This document shows positions 34,235 to 43,204 of a DNA stretch of 64,000 nucleotides, piece after piece (the first letter of the stretch is position 1; every line of letters starts with the position of its first letter). The DNA lies in assembly GCA_963677785.2 (NCBI GenBank), contig CAXXDH010000003.1, positions 3,348,001 through 3,412,000 on the forward strand, in the 5' to 3' direction. A program made the translations under genes and the position numbers. The notes under the pieces were generated by a model. It worked only from the letters and a program-made list of their open reading frames with translations. It did no database searches and was not told the origin of the DNA. The stretch comes from G963665495 sp963677785 (GTDB taxonomy: Bacteria; Desulfobacterota; Desulfovibrionia; Desulfovibrionales; Desulfovibrionaceae).

Positions 34235-35084
34235 TCAGAGCTTCCAGCTCGGGCATGTGTGTATCCTGAAGCCCGTATGGCAGAAACCACGACAGCATTT
34301 CCAGATAGTCCTGCTGCAGAACAATGTTGCCGCCTTTGCGGAGGAATGCCTGGAATTCATCGTCCGTGGGATAGGGAAAGTATTTGCGCTTGCTGCATTC
34401 CTGCGGTTTTGCGAGTGGCATTTTTCCATTTTTCAGCTGTGGGAGATGGTGCATCAACGTATCAATCCCCGCAAAATAGGTATGCACAAAATTCCATAAT
34501 ACCGACTTGTCATAGGCAATTTCAAACCAGCCGATGTCGATGACAGGTCCGGTGTCAATGCCGCTGTCCACCATGAAGAGCGTACAGCCGGATCTCGCAT
34601 CTCTATGTTCCATAGCCCGGTACGGGGAGCACAAGCCCTGATAACTAGGCAATGCTCCGGGATGCATACCAAAAATGCCCAGGCGGGGAATGGAAATGAT
34701 CGCATCGGGAAAAATGTAATCGTAGCGGCAGGAAATGATCATATCCGGCGCAATGGCCTGGACGGCCTCGACCGCCTGCGGCGCGCGTATCGGCCCCCAT
34801 AGTTCTATGGGGATGTCGTAATACGCCTGCAACCCAGCGTAGGTTTTGCAGGCGGCAGCAGTTCCGTTGGGAAATTGTGCGTCCAGATACGGAAAGACCT
34901 TTTCAAGGATAATGTCCCGTTCGTGAGCCGCGAGAAAGGAACCGTAGCGGTTGTTTTTTTCCTCTTCCAGCACGTAATCGGAAAGTATCACCCGTATCTC
35001 ATGGTTGCCGGCCAGGCTTGCCAATAGATTATTGAGGGCCAGGCAGGCGGCCAAATCTTTTTTGGTGCAGATAACAATTTTCAA
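34161..35084 (-). CDS. Formyltransferase-family protein (Fmt/ArnA-like)
   Basis: The 307-residue protein belongs to the N10-formyltetrahydrofolate-dependent formyltransferase family. It shows GMHPGALPSYQG (the HxSLLPxxxG equivalent) and DSGIDTGPVI, with the preceding catalytic region reading ISCRYDYIFP instead of the usual NxxS pattern. It lacks the long Fmt C-terminal OB domain order, so it is more likely a sugar or natural-product formyltransferase than the tRNA enzyme. I chose the TTG at 35084, which has AAGGA six bases upstream. Its 3' end overlaps the convergent MFS gene by 74 bases. Confidence 0.78.
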   Translation of the reverse strand: MKIVICTKKDLAACLALNNLLASLAGNHEIRVILSDYVLEEEKNNRYGSFLAAHERDIILEKVFPYLDAQFPNGTAAACKTYAGLQAYYDIPIELWGPIRAPQAVEAVQAIAPDMIISCRYDYIFPDAIISIPRLGIFGMHPGALPSYQGLCSPYRAMEHRDARSGCTLFMVDSGIDTGPVIDIGWFEIAYDKSVLWNFVHTYFAGIDTLMHHLPQLKNGKMPLAKPQECSKRKYFPYPTDDEFQAFLRKGGNIVLQQDYLEMLSWFLPYGLQDTHMPELEALISSSEWRFSTLSGREQPEHKLLHP

Positions 35085-35550
35085 GAGAGATCCTTGTTTT
35101 ATGATCAACAAAAAAATGTTTAGCGTATCTAATCACAATTAATCACCTAAGTACAAATTCACTATATCCCCTTTGGCCTATTTTTACCATAGCTGAAACT
35201 GATGGAGTGATCACAGGAATATAGCCCCTCGCCGCAAGGTCCACCCATCTTTTTGATTTTTGACAGCATTGTAGCCATGCTTTTGGGAGAATGATTGAAC
35301 CGCAGATGTCATTTTGATGAAAACTTTTACCTGCTTGTAGGGCGGGCAGGAGCAGTTCCAACATCTTTTCATCGAGCGGAATGGTGCTCCTGGAAGGAGG
35401 AGCGTGAAGTCGGTAATATCGTGATATAGGTCAAAGCGAGACTATTCATTGACCTGAAAACCGTATTCATAGTAACAACAAAGGAGAGAATTCTCTGCAA
35501 GGCCGTGTGGCAACCATGCGGCGCCAACCATCCCAAGCAAAGGAATGGGT
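35085..35550. other. Intergenic region before the VgrG module
   Basis: This 466-base stretch has no gene I can support. A 73-codon minus-strand frame at 35143-35364 (starting MLELLLPALQAGKSFHQ) reads somewhat like protein but has no clear ribosome site. It could be a fragment or an intergenic repeat. The remainder is AT-rich near 35085-35150. Confidence 0.35.
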
Positions 35551-38247
35551 ATGAACAGACCCGCTTCCCACGATTCGGACGCCCAGTTCGACTTCAGCTT
35601 CGAAGTCGCCGGTTTTGCTGCAGACACCTTCGGCGTTGCGGAGTTTTCCGGGACAGAAGCGATCAGCAAACCCTATCAGTTTGAGATTACCTTGCTTTCA
35701 CAAAAGAATTTCGATGAAGACAAGGATATTTTCAACGCCGACGCCACACTGACCATCCATTGCAAGGGCAAGCACTATCCGCACCACGGCATAGTCCGTT
35801 CGTTCACCCATTTCGGAGAACCGCGACCGGGGCTGTTCCTGTACAAAATCGAGCTGACTCCCCGCCTGGATCTGTTGCGGGTTACGCAGCACAACCAGGT
35901 CTTTTTGGATAAAACCCTACCGGAAATTATCAAATTGGTATTCAAAGAATGCAATCTCTTTGAGTATGAATTCAGGTTGCTTTATTCCTATCCCATGCTG
36001 GATTATATCTGCCAGTATAATGAAAGTCATTTTGATTTTATTTCCCGCTGGTTGGAAAATCACGGACTGTATTATTTTTTCGAACAGTCCGGTGTACGCG
36101 AAAAACTGATCATTGCGGATTCCATCACTGCGGAAGTGGCCTGTTCGTCGGAGCCGTTGCAATTTACCCCGGCTGACGGCCTGGCAAAACCCCATTACGA
36201 CACGGTCGTCAACAAAATTATCGCTAAACGCCGTACGGTTCCTCACAAAGTCGTACTCAAGGACTACAATTACCAGACTCCGACTGTTGATCTGATTGTC
36301 GAGCACGAGGTCTCGCCGGATGGCGTGGGCACGCATTATTCCTACGGCGACACCTTTATGACTTCGGAAATAGGCCAGGGGCTTGCGGAAGTGCGCGCCC
36401 AGGCCTTCAGTTGCCGCGAGATCATGATGCACGGCGCGGGGTATGCCCCATGCCTTGTTGCCGGGCATACGTTCGAACTCGGCAACCATCCGCGCCCCAA
36501 TTGGAATGCGTCCTACCAGATCGTGTCGGTCAAACACCGGGGATGGAAGAATTGGCAAGGCATAACCGTAGCGTCTGCGGGAAAAGCGATTGATCGTCCG
36601 GGCTATGAAAACGTTTTCGAAGCCATTGACGCCAAAACACAATTCCGGCCCGAGCGCACAACCCCCAGACCCGAATTCAAAGGACTGCTCACGGCTTTTG
36701 TGGATTCCGCACAGAGCGGACAATACGCGGAGCTGGACGAACTGGGGCGCTACAAGGTCCGCTTGCCCTTTGACCTGGCGGACAAGGGAGGAGGCAAGGC
36801 TTCTTGCTGGATGCGGCTTGCCCAGCCCTATATGGGGCGGGATTTTGGCATGCATTTTCCCTTGCACAAGGGCACAGAAGTGCTGCTGAGCTTTGTGGAC
36901 GGCGATGTGGACAGTCCGGTCATTGTGTCGGCCGTACCCAACGCCGAACTGGGCAATGTGGTCAAGGACGCCTCCCATACCGGCAACACCATCCGTACCT
37001 CCAGCGGCAACATGCTGCACATGAGCGACCTCAGCGGCCATGAGCGTGTTTGTCTGAGCACGCCTCGGGCGGATACGAAAATCACCATGGGGACCTACCA
37101 TCCCTCAGGCAATGCGTCCGCGGCAACTGGGACATCGGCAGGAACATCGCAGCAACAAGCCGCAGAATCGCCTTTCAGTCTTGTTATGGAAAGCGGGGGC
37201 AACTGTTCGACCACAGCGTTTACCATTTCGGAATATACACTCAACAGGGGGACCATGGCGCTTGCCGTGGGAACCACCTCACTTTTCAACGCGTCTTCGC
37301 AACTGAGTAAATCATCTAGTTCTCTTCTGGATGCCACGGAATGGAGCCGTGGCAGCATAAGCCATCTGGCCATGGGAGATTTCAATAAAACAGGAAAGAA
37401 TATCAATACGTTTGCCCGGGAACGACTCACACTTATGGGCGGCGCTTCTCCCATACTCAATACGCCGTTGAAGTTAGTCAACGGGCTCATGGCGGTGGAA
37501 GCCGCAATTAACACCGCCGCCTCGGGTTTTGATATTTTTGTCCAGGTGGCAAGCCGGTACATGGCGCAGGCCTTGACTAACGGCAAGCCTTTTTGGATTC
37601 CTGAAAAAGTGATGAATGGCCTGGGACTGGCGGACACCATTGTCGGCCTGGGGACGGGGGTGGTCGGCGGCATTGGTTTTGGTATTGCCAATTCCACAAT
37701 CCTGGGCAATGTTTTCAACGCCTTGGCAAGCGGTAAAAAGCTGGCCCCCGCTTCCATCAATCTGGACAGCGACGGCATAGACATGACGGTATCGCCGATG
37801 GTCAGCCCTTTGGCTGAGTTCAAAATGACCTACGGCGGATCTATGATCCCGCACAGTGGGATCAAACTATTCAATCCGGCCATGCCCACCGCTCTGATAG
37901 AAAGCTCTCTGTCTCCGACGCCGAACAGGGCCCTGCTGCAACTGACCGGCGGAGTGGACATTAAACTCGCCGTGGAACCTGTTGGATTTGCCCTGGAAAT
38001 GGGACCGAGTTCCGCAATGCTCAGTTTTAAACCGCTGGGTTCAAAAATTTTTCTTACTCCGGCTACCATGTCGTTGTCGGTGGCCTCCCAGCAGAAGCTC
38101 GAATTAGCCCCGACCGGCGCAAAGCTTAGTTCTCCGAGTTTTGTGGATGTGGAGGGCATCGCCGGGGTCAGAGTCAATGGCGGAGCTGCCAGCACCATCA
38201 ACGGCCAGCTCGTCATGATTCAGGGCACCCAGGTGCTGCTCGGATAA
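35551..38247 (+). CDS. vgrG: Type VI secretion spike protein VgrG with long C-terminal extension
   Basis: VgrG trimers form the puncturing tip of the type VI secretion system. Residues about 20-330 are the gp27-like part (VTQHNQVFLDKTLPEI, then YNESHFDFISRWLENHGLYY), and about 378-470 the gp5 OB-fold (LGRYKVRLPFD, FPLHKGTEVLLSFVDGDVDSP). The ~400 residues after the spike are not standard. They include a glycine-rich hydrophobic stretch (LADTIVGLGTGVVGGIGFG) and then beta-rich repeats ending in NGQLVMIQGTQVLLG. This tail may be an effector or a cargo dock. AAGGA lies six bases before ATG 35551. Four type VI accessory genes follow closely. Confidence 0.93.
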   Translation: MNRPASHDSDAQFDFSFEVAGFAADTFGVAEFSGTEAISKPYQFEITLLSQKNFDEDKDIFNADATLTIHCKGKHYPHHGIVRSFTHFGEPRPGLFLYKIELTPRLDLLRVTQHNQVFLDKTLPEIIKLVFKECNLFEYEFRLLYSYPMLDYICQYNESHFDFISRWLENHGLYYFFEQSGVREKLIIADSITAEVACSSEPLQFTPADGLAKPHYDTVVNKIIAKRRTVPHKVVLKDYNYQTPTVDLIVEHEVSPDGVGTHYSYGDTFMTSEIGQGLAEVRAQAFSCREIMMHGAGYAPCLVAGHTFELGNHPRPNWNASYQIVSVKHRGWKNWQGITVASAGKAIDRPGYENVFEAIDAKTQFRPERTTPRPEFKGLLTAFVDSAQSGQYAELDELGRYKVRLPFDLADKGGGKASCWMRLAQPYMGRDFGMHFPLHKGTEVLLSFVDGDVDSPVIVSAVPNAELGNVVKDASHTGNTIRTSSGNMLHMSDLSGHERVCLSTPRADTKITMGTYHPSGNASAATGTSAGTSQQQAAESPFSLVMESGGNCSTTAFTISEYTLNRGTMALAVGTTSLFNASSQLSKSSSSLLDATEWSRGSISHLAMGDFNKTGKNINTFARERLTLMGGASPILNTPLKLVNGLMAVEAAINTAASGFDIFVQVASRYMAQALTNGKPFWIPEKVMNGLGLADTIVGLGTGVVGGIGFGIANSTILGNVFNALASGKKLAPASINLDSDGIDMTVSPMVSPLAEFKMTYGGSMIPHSGIKLFNPAMPTALIESSLSPTPNRALLQLTGGVDIKLAVEPVGFALEMGPSSAMLSFKPLGSKIFLTPATMSLSVASQQKLELAPTGAKLSSPSFVDVEGIAGVRVNGGAASTINGQLVMIQGTQVLLG

Positions 38248-38269
38248 TTTGGATAACGCCGGAGCGACA

Positions 38270-40675
38270 ATGGAAATTTTCAAACCCGAGACCATCGCTT
38301 TTCTGCACGCCCCCCTTGTCTTGGCCGGCGAACGCCACATCTGCTGCCGGGCTTTTATCGGTTTTTTGCTGGACAAGACGCACCTGCCGTCCGAGCAACT
38401 ACCCCAAAATGCTCCCGGACTGCTTAAAGAACCCGCCCTCTGGGATATCATCGGTACGCAGATTCAGGATGCCGTGTTCGACGAAGGCTTTCCCAAGCCC
38501 GGAGCGGAATTTCTGGCTTACGGCAGGTGCCATCCCCAGCCCGGCCTGCCGGCGTTTGAGGTTGAGGTGGGCGTGGGGAAGATGAACAAGCTTCTGGAAA
38601 GTGAGGACCAGGACGCTTCCCTGGAAGCGTACGGAGCCCTGCCCTTGAGCGACCCCATACGCAGCAGGCATCTGGGTGCGTTCGACAAGGACTGGCTGCA
38701 TCAGGCCTTTCCGGCGCTTCCTGAAGGCACGAAGCCTGAGGCCTGTTTCGCCGCGCCGGAAGATCAGCGTTTTGAAACGTATTTTACAGGCAGCGAAGAG
38801 ATTTTTGTCCGTAATATGCACCCCAGGCTTCTCCAGCTCAAAAGTGCGCTTCCCGGCCTGCGGCTCCGGGCTTCCATGGAGGTTCTCCGTACGGCGGAGC
38901 CGCAATTCGAGGAAACCGTTCTGCATGCGGACACGCTCTGGCTGTTCCCTTCGGTTGCCGTGGGCGTGTTGCGGTTTGCGGGACTGGTGCCCTTGCCTGA
39001 CCTCCTGCCCGAAGCTGTGACCGAACAGGACGCTCTGGAGTCCGTATTGCTTGCTACAGAGCCGCTGGAGAGCGCCCCTTTGCCTGCCGGGCACTATTTC
39101 GAGTTGCACGCCCGAGCCAAACAGGGAGAGGAGATTCCTGCACCCGGGACGGAAGCTCCGGCCCCGCCTCCGCAGGCTGCTGCTGCAGCGCCGGAAACAG
39201 AGCCGCCCGACGATGCGGCGCTTTCGATCAAGAATCTGACGGCCGGCCTGGAAGCCAAGCTGCAGGAAGAGTTGAAAAAAGCCGGCCTGAGCCGGCAGGA
39301 TGTGGATAAGAAGCTCGACCAGCTGGCCGCCGCCTTGGATCAGGACCCGCTGGCTTCGCCGGATGCGTCCCTGGCGGCCGAAGGATTGGAGGACCTGACC
39401 GCCGCGCTGGAGAAGAAACTTGCCGGACATCTGGCGGATGTGGGAATGACCATGGCGGGCCTGGACGCTGCCCTGGAGACACTGGTGCAGGCCAATACCG
39501 TTTCGGAGCCTTCGGGCGCGGAAAAAATCGATGCACTTCTTGCTGATCCGAACCAGTCCGAGGGACAGCGGAAAAAGCTGCTTGCGGCCAAAAGAGTCCT
39601 GGGCAAGCTGGAGCGCCAATTGGACGAAATTGCGAGGCAAAGCAAGGACAAATCGCCGGATGCGAGCCCGGAACAGCAACCCGGCGAGGCTGACGCATCA
39701 ACCACGGATACGCGTACCCCTCTGGATTTTTCCAAACAGGACCTTACGGAACATGATTTCACCGGACAGGACCTGGCCGGAGCCAATTTTCAGGGCGCGG
39801 TTCTGGTACGTACGCGTTTTGACCGCGCCGTGCTGGAAAAGGCGGACTTCACGGACGCCGTACTTACCGGGGCAACATTTCAAAAGGCCAGGCTCGGCGA
39901 GGCCTGTTTTGACAATGCGCATGCCGCGGAAGCCGACTTTAGCGGTGCGGACTTTCGTGCGGGCACGGCGCGCAAGGCGCAGTTCAACGATACCTGCTGG
40001 GAAAAGGCCGATTTTTCGGGCGCCGATCTGGAGCACGCGTTGTTTGAAAAAGCTCGGATGCGCGCGGTGAAGGCTCATGAAACCAATGCCCGGGAAGCGA
40101 GTTTTCATCAGGCGGATCTCAGTGCTGCCTGTTTTGAAAAGGCCGCCGTCGTCAAGGCTGATTTTACCAAAGCCTGTCTGGACAACGCGGATTTTACGGA
40201 CGCGCAGGCGGAAAGCGCGCGTTTTCTGCAGTGCCGCGGACGGCAGGCCGTGTTTCAGCGGGCGGACCTTACGGATTCGCGCTGTCTGGCCGGGACGTCC
40301 TTCAGCAAAGCGGACTTTTCGCAAGCGAACCTCACGCGCGCCGGGTGGGGTAGTGTGGAAGCCGATGAGGCCCTTTTCAAAGGGGCTTGTCTGGACGGAG
40401 CCAGCTTTTTCCGGGCGCGTCTGCACAAGGCCAGTCTTTACGAAGCGCTGGCGCGCGAGACGCGTTTTGACGGGGCCGACTTGCAGGATGCGGACTGCAG
40501 ACGCATTGATTTGTTCATGGGCTCGCTGCAATCCGCTGATCTGCGCGGTGCGAAGATGGGCCACAGCAATCTGTTCGGGGTGCAGCTGCTGGGCGTGAAA
40601 ATCGGCAACGCGGACTTTACGGGCACGAACCTGAAGCGAACGCTTCTGGATCCGGAGGTGGACCATCGACTCTAG
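38270..40675 (+). CDS. DUF2169 protein fused to pentapeptide repeats (T6SS cargo adaptor)
   Basis: The 801-residue protein starts with a DUF2169 domain at about residues 10-275 (TIAFLHAPLVLAGERHIC, then AYGRCHPQPGLPAFEVEV). DUF2169 proteins are found beside VgrG and PAAR-like proteins and in some systems act as effector chaperones or adaptors. A Pro/Ala-rich linker and a helical region (about 290-460) follow, then some 60 pentapeptide repeats of A(D/N)LxX type at about 480-795, which fold as a right-handed square helix. GGAG lies five bases before ATG 38270, 22 bases after vgrG. Its last 11 bases may overlap the next gene. Confidence 0.88.
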   Translation: MEIFKPETIAFLHAPLVLAGERHICCRAFIGFLLDKTHLPSEQLPQNAPGLLKEPALWDIIGTQIQDAVFDEGFPKPGAEFLAYGRCHPQPGLPAFEVEVGVGKMNKLLESEDQDASLEAYGALPLSDPIRSRHLGAFDKDWLHQAFPALPEGTKPEACFAAPEDQRFETYFTGSEEIFVRNMHPRLLQLKSALPGLRLRASMEVLRTAEPQFEETVLHADTLWLFPSVAVGVLRFAGLVPLPDLLPEAVTEQDALESVLLATEPLESAPLPAGHYFELHARAKQGEEIPAPGTEAPAPPPQAAAAAPETEPPDDAALSIKNLTAGLEAKLQEELKKAGLSRQDVDKKLDQLAAALDQDPLASPDASLAAEGLEDLTAALEKKLAGHLADVGMTMAGLDAALETLVQANTVSEPSGAEKIDALLADPNQSEGQRKKLLAAKRVLGKLERQLDEIARQSKDKSPDASPEQQPGEADASTTDTRTPLDFSKQDLTEHDFTGQDLAGANFQGAVLVRTRFDRAVLEKADFTDAVLTGATFQKARLGEACFDNAHAAEADFSGADFRAGTARKAQFNDTCWEKADFSGADLEHALFEKARMRAVKAHETNAREASFHQADLSAACFEKAAVVKADFTKACLDNADFTDAQAESARFLQCRGRQAVFQRADLTDSRCLAGTSFSKADFSQANLTRAGWGSVEADEALFKGACLDGASFFRARLHKASLYEALARETRFDGADLQDADCRRIDLFMGSLQSADLRGAKMGHSNLFGVQLLGVKIGNADFTGTNLKRTLLDPEVDHRL

Positions 40676-41654
40676 CGCGTTTTTCGCCCTGATCAATGAG
40701 AAAAAAACGGTCAACGGGTTGGATCTGGCCGGGATCGACCTGCATGAACACAGCTTTGATTCGCTGGACCTGACGGGCTGCACGCTTTCCGGCGCGAACT
40801 GCGCCAAAGCTTTGTTCCATAAATGCAGCCTGCGCGAGATCCGGGCCGAGGAGATCGATCTGCGCGGCGCGAGCCTGCTGCACTGCGAGCTGAGCGGCGG
40901 CGTGTTGGTCAAGGCGCTTCTGGACGAAGCCACGCTGCTGCACTGCGTATTGGATAATGCAAGCCTGCGCCAGGCGCGGATGGGGAAAACCGTGCTGCGC
41001 GAATGCTCCTGCAAGGCAGTGGATTTTTCCGAGGCCGACCTGACGGAGATCCGTACGTTCGATACGGATTTCAGCCAGGCGGTGTTTGCCAGGAGCGTGT
41101 TGACCAACGGCCTGTTTCAGTCGGCTTTGCTGCGCGAACAGCGCTTTGCTAACTGCCGGCTGCAAGGAGCCAAATTTTTCAAGGCGGATCTGCACGGTAC
41201 GCAGTTTTCCGGCATGCAGCTGGACAACGCCTTTTTTGTGGAAGCCACCATAACCTCCGCGGACTTCAGCCGGGCGCAGGGAAAGTATCTGCGTTTTGAC
41301 AAAGCAAAAGCCCAGGGTGCGCGTTTTAGCAGTGTGCGCTTTCCTCAGTCGGATTTTTCCAACGCGGATTTACGCGGTACGGATTTTTCTTCCGCCGGGC
41401 TGCAGCAATGCCGCTTCTGCGGCAGCGATTTGTACCAGGCCGACTGCAGTTATGCGGATTTGGAACTGGCGGATTGCAGCAGGGCCAATGTCAGGGGCGT
41501 GAGTTTTATTTCCGCCAAGTGCGCGCAGGCCAACTTTCATCGGGTGAATATGGAATACGCCGATTTCACTGATGCGGAGCTGGCGCATATCCGCAAGACT
41601 GATCAGGATATTGCCTTCGCGGAAACCTGGACTGCGGAGCAGGACGGGCTGTAA
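40665..41654 (+). CDS. Pentapeptide-repeat protein of the VgrG module, possible ATC start
   Basis: Nearly the whole product is pentapeptide repeats (GLDLAGIDLHEHSFDSLDL onward), about 310-329 residues. The first ATG/GTG/TTG start in frame is TTG 40719, which has no ribosome site. Ten codons earlier in coding-like sequence, ATC 40665 stands six bases after a perfect GGAGG (40654-40658). It would overlap the upstream stop by 11 bases, giving a product that begins (M)DSSAFFALINEKK, as family members do. I annotate from 40665; TTG 40719 is the conservative alternative. It probably works with the upstream repeat protein in cargo handling. Confidence 0.78.
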   Translation: MDSSAFFALINEKKTVNGLDLAGIDLHEHSFDSLDLTGCTLSGANCAKALFHKCSLREIRAEEIDLRGASLLHCELSGGVLVKALLDEATLLHCVLDNASLRQARMGKTVLRECSCKAVDFSEADLTEIRTFDTDFSQAVFARSVLTNGLFQSALLREQRFANCRLQGAKFFKADLHGTQFSGMQLDNAFFVEATITSADFSRAQGKYLRFDKAKAQGARFSSVRFPQSDFSNADLRGTDFSSAGLQQCRFCGSDLYQADCSYADLELADCSRANVRGVSFISAKCAQANFHRVNMEYADFTDAELAHIRKTDQDIAFAETWTAEQDGL

Positions 41655-41673
41655 AAAACAAAAGGACGGAACC

Positions 41674-42300
41674 ATGGCCGAAAAACTGGAGACGGACGGC
41701 TCTTTTCTGGAGCTGAATCTGAACCTGCAGGCGAACCTGCTCAACCACGGGCGTGTTCAGTCCACGGACGGAACCGCCTGCGTGGTGGCGCAAGCCAACG
41801 GCATGGTCGTCAAAGCCCGGCGGGGCGCCGGGTGCTTGCTCGAACCCGAGCCCGGCGATCTCGTGTTGTTGTATCTGGGCGCGCCGGAAGCCTGCTTTGT
41901 CCTGGAGGTGCTGCAAAAAAACTCGGCAGTGTCCGTTGTCACAGCTCCCGGAGAAATGCGTCTGGGCAGGGCGGACACGGATCTTTCGCTCCGGGCCAGG
42001 CAGATGCGCTTTACCGCGCTGGAGGGGCGCGTCGACTTTCTGCATCTTGATGTGCTGGCTCAGTCGATCCACTGCGGGGCGCAGAAACTCTCCGCCGTAT
42101 GCGCCAACCTGCGTACGCGTTTGGGAGACGTGGTGTCGCGGATGCGCTCCTGCCACCGGCGCGTGGAAATCTGCGATACGCTGGACGCGGAGCAGGCGCG
42201 CGTGTTTGCGCGCGAACGCTATACGCTGGATGCGGGATCGGCGCGGTTGCAAGCGGAAAAAGACATGGCCGTGGACGGCGAGACCGTCCATCTGGGCTGA
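41674..42300 (+). CDS. DUF3540-type T6SS accessory protein
   Basis: The 208-residue protein resembles DUF3540, a family that occurs only beside VgrG, DUF2169 and DUF4150 genes. It begins with an OB-like barrel (about residues 25-90, GRVQSTDGTACVVAQANG and GDLVLLYLGAPEACFVLEVL), followed by a beta-helix-like and then helical tail (QARVFARERYTLDAGSARL). It may be a small spike or adaptor piece. AAGGACGG precedes the ATG at 41674, and the gap to the previous gene is 19 bases. The exact role is unknown. Confidence 0.8.
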   Translation: MAEKLETDGSFLELNLNLQANLLNHGRVQSTDGTACVVAQANGMVVKARRGAGCLLEPEPGDLVLLYLGAPEACFVLEVLQKNSAVSVVTAPGEMRLGRADTDLSLRARQMRFTALEGRVDFLHLDVLAQSIHCGAQKLSAVCANLRTRLGDVVSRMRSCHRRVEICDTLDAEQARVFARERYTLDAGSARLQAEKDMAVDGETVHLG

Positions 42301-42318
42301 AAATTATCGGAGGACAGC

Positions 42319-42717
42319 ATGTTCGCGAGCAGCATTTCTCCATCCGGTCAGGCGCTTTCGCCAGCGGATATCTGCCTGGTGTTGACGCCGCCGGCGGTGA
42401 CGCCCACGCCTTTCCCAAACATCGGGATGCTCAGCATGAGCCAGGGCTTTGTCCAGAATGTGCTGATCTGCACCATGTTCGCCTTGAACCTGGGGAGCAG
42501 CGTCACGATGACCAACGGCGACGAGCCCGGCATGAGCGGCGGGGGCGGCGTTGTTTCGCACATGGTCAAAGGCAGCGTAAAGTTCACTTCCGGCAGCACC
42601 AAGGTTTTCATGGGGGGCAATCCGGCCGTACGACTGAGTTCGTCCACCACGCAGAACAACAACAACTGCGTGGGCCTGGTGGTCAGCCCCAGCCAGTGCA
42701 AGGTGATTGTGAAATAA
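42319..42717 (+). CDS. DUF4150 PAAR-like protein (T6SS spike tip)
   Basis: The 132-residue product matches DUF4150, a PAAR-like domain that caps VgrG. Family blocks are visible: LVLTPPAVTPTPFPNIG near the start, GSSVTMTNGDEPGMSGGGGVVS in the middle and GGNPAVRLSSST. There is no C-terminal toxin domain, which many DUF4150 proteins carry, so any toxin must be elsewhere, for instance in the VgrG tail. CGGAGG precedes the ATG. It is the last gene of the module, ended by a hairpin about 140 bases downstream. Confidence 0.88.
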   Translation: MFASSISPSGQALSPADICLVLTPPAVTPTPFPNIGMLSMSQGFVQNVLICTMFALNLGSSVTMTNGDEPGMSGGGGVVSHMVKGSVKFTSGSTKVFMGGNPAVRLSSSTTQNNNNCVGLVVSPSQCKVIVK

Positions 42718-43204
42718 GCGGGGCAAGGCGAATCGGACAGCCGAGGATAGCCCATGGGGGAGCAGCGAACTCCCCGGAACCGGCCTTGTCCAGCAAGAGC
42801 GCCATTGCGTACTGTCGATGCCGGATTTGAGTCAACACGCGGATGCTTCATAACCACCGGGGTGCCTGATTCGGACATCCCGGTGGTATCATAAGGTTTT
42901 TAAGAATGTGACTATTGCCTTAGCTCAGCTAAGCAGACGAAGCAAACGGCATAATGAGGGGTAAACGAAAAAGTTTTTTCCTCTCAAACTCCCCTTTCTC
43001 GAATTTTTTACAGGGGAAAAATAGTGCAATTTTTCAGATAGATTGCTCAGTTATTCGCGGCCAGGGGCGTCCCCCTGGCCGGGGCGTGGGACTGTCCGCC
43101 CCACGACGTTTCCCTTGCGGAGCAAAGGCAACAGCCACATTTATGAAAGGGTGTTTCCTGGTTGCATCGCACAATCTGCTGCATTCGGATAGCGGCGGAT
43201 CGGC
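42718..43204. other. Intergenic region with two hairpins
   Basis: This convergent 487-base gap holds the terminator at 42853-42887 and a second strong hairpin, GGCCAGGGG / CCCCTGGCC at 43059-43080, just before another GC-rich inverted repeat (GGGGCGTGG ... CCGCCCCACG). No gene is supported. Confidence 0.45.
42853..42887 (+). terminator. Rho-independent terminator of the VgrG module
   Basis: A perfect 9-bp stem (ACCACCGGG / CCCGGTGGT) is followed by ATCATAAGGTTTTTAAG. It lies 135 bases after the DUF4150 stop codon. Confidence 0.6.

Noticed and set aside
39698..41107. 469-codon minus-strand frame opposite the pentapeptide genes
   Set aside because: Arises from the periodic pentapeptide repeats read backwards; repetitive and without start signals.
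39228..41654. Tandem DNA repeats considered as a CRISPR or satellite array
   Set aside because: The periodicity is 15 bases at the codon level, from pentapeptide repeats; units are degenerate at DNA level and lie in open frames. No CRISPR array was seen in the window.
43059..43080. GC-rich hairpin considered as the MscS-gene terminator
   Set aside because: It lies about 125 bases past the stop codon and no U-tract follows on the minus strand.
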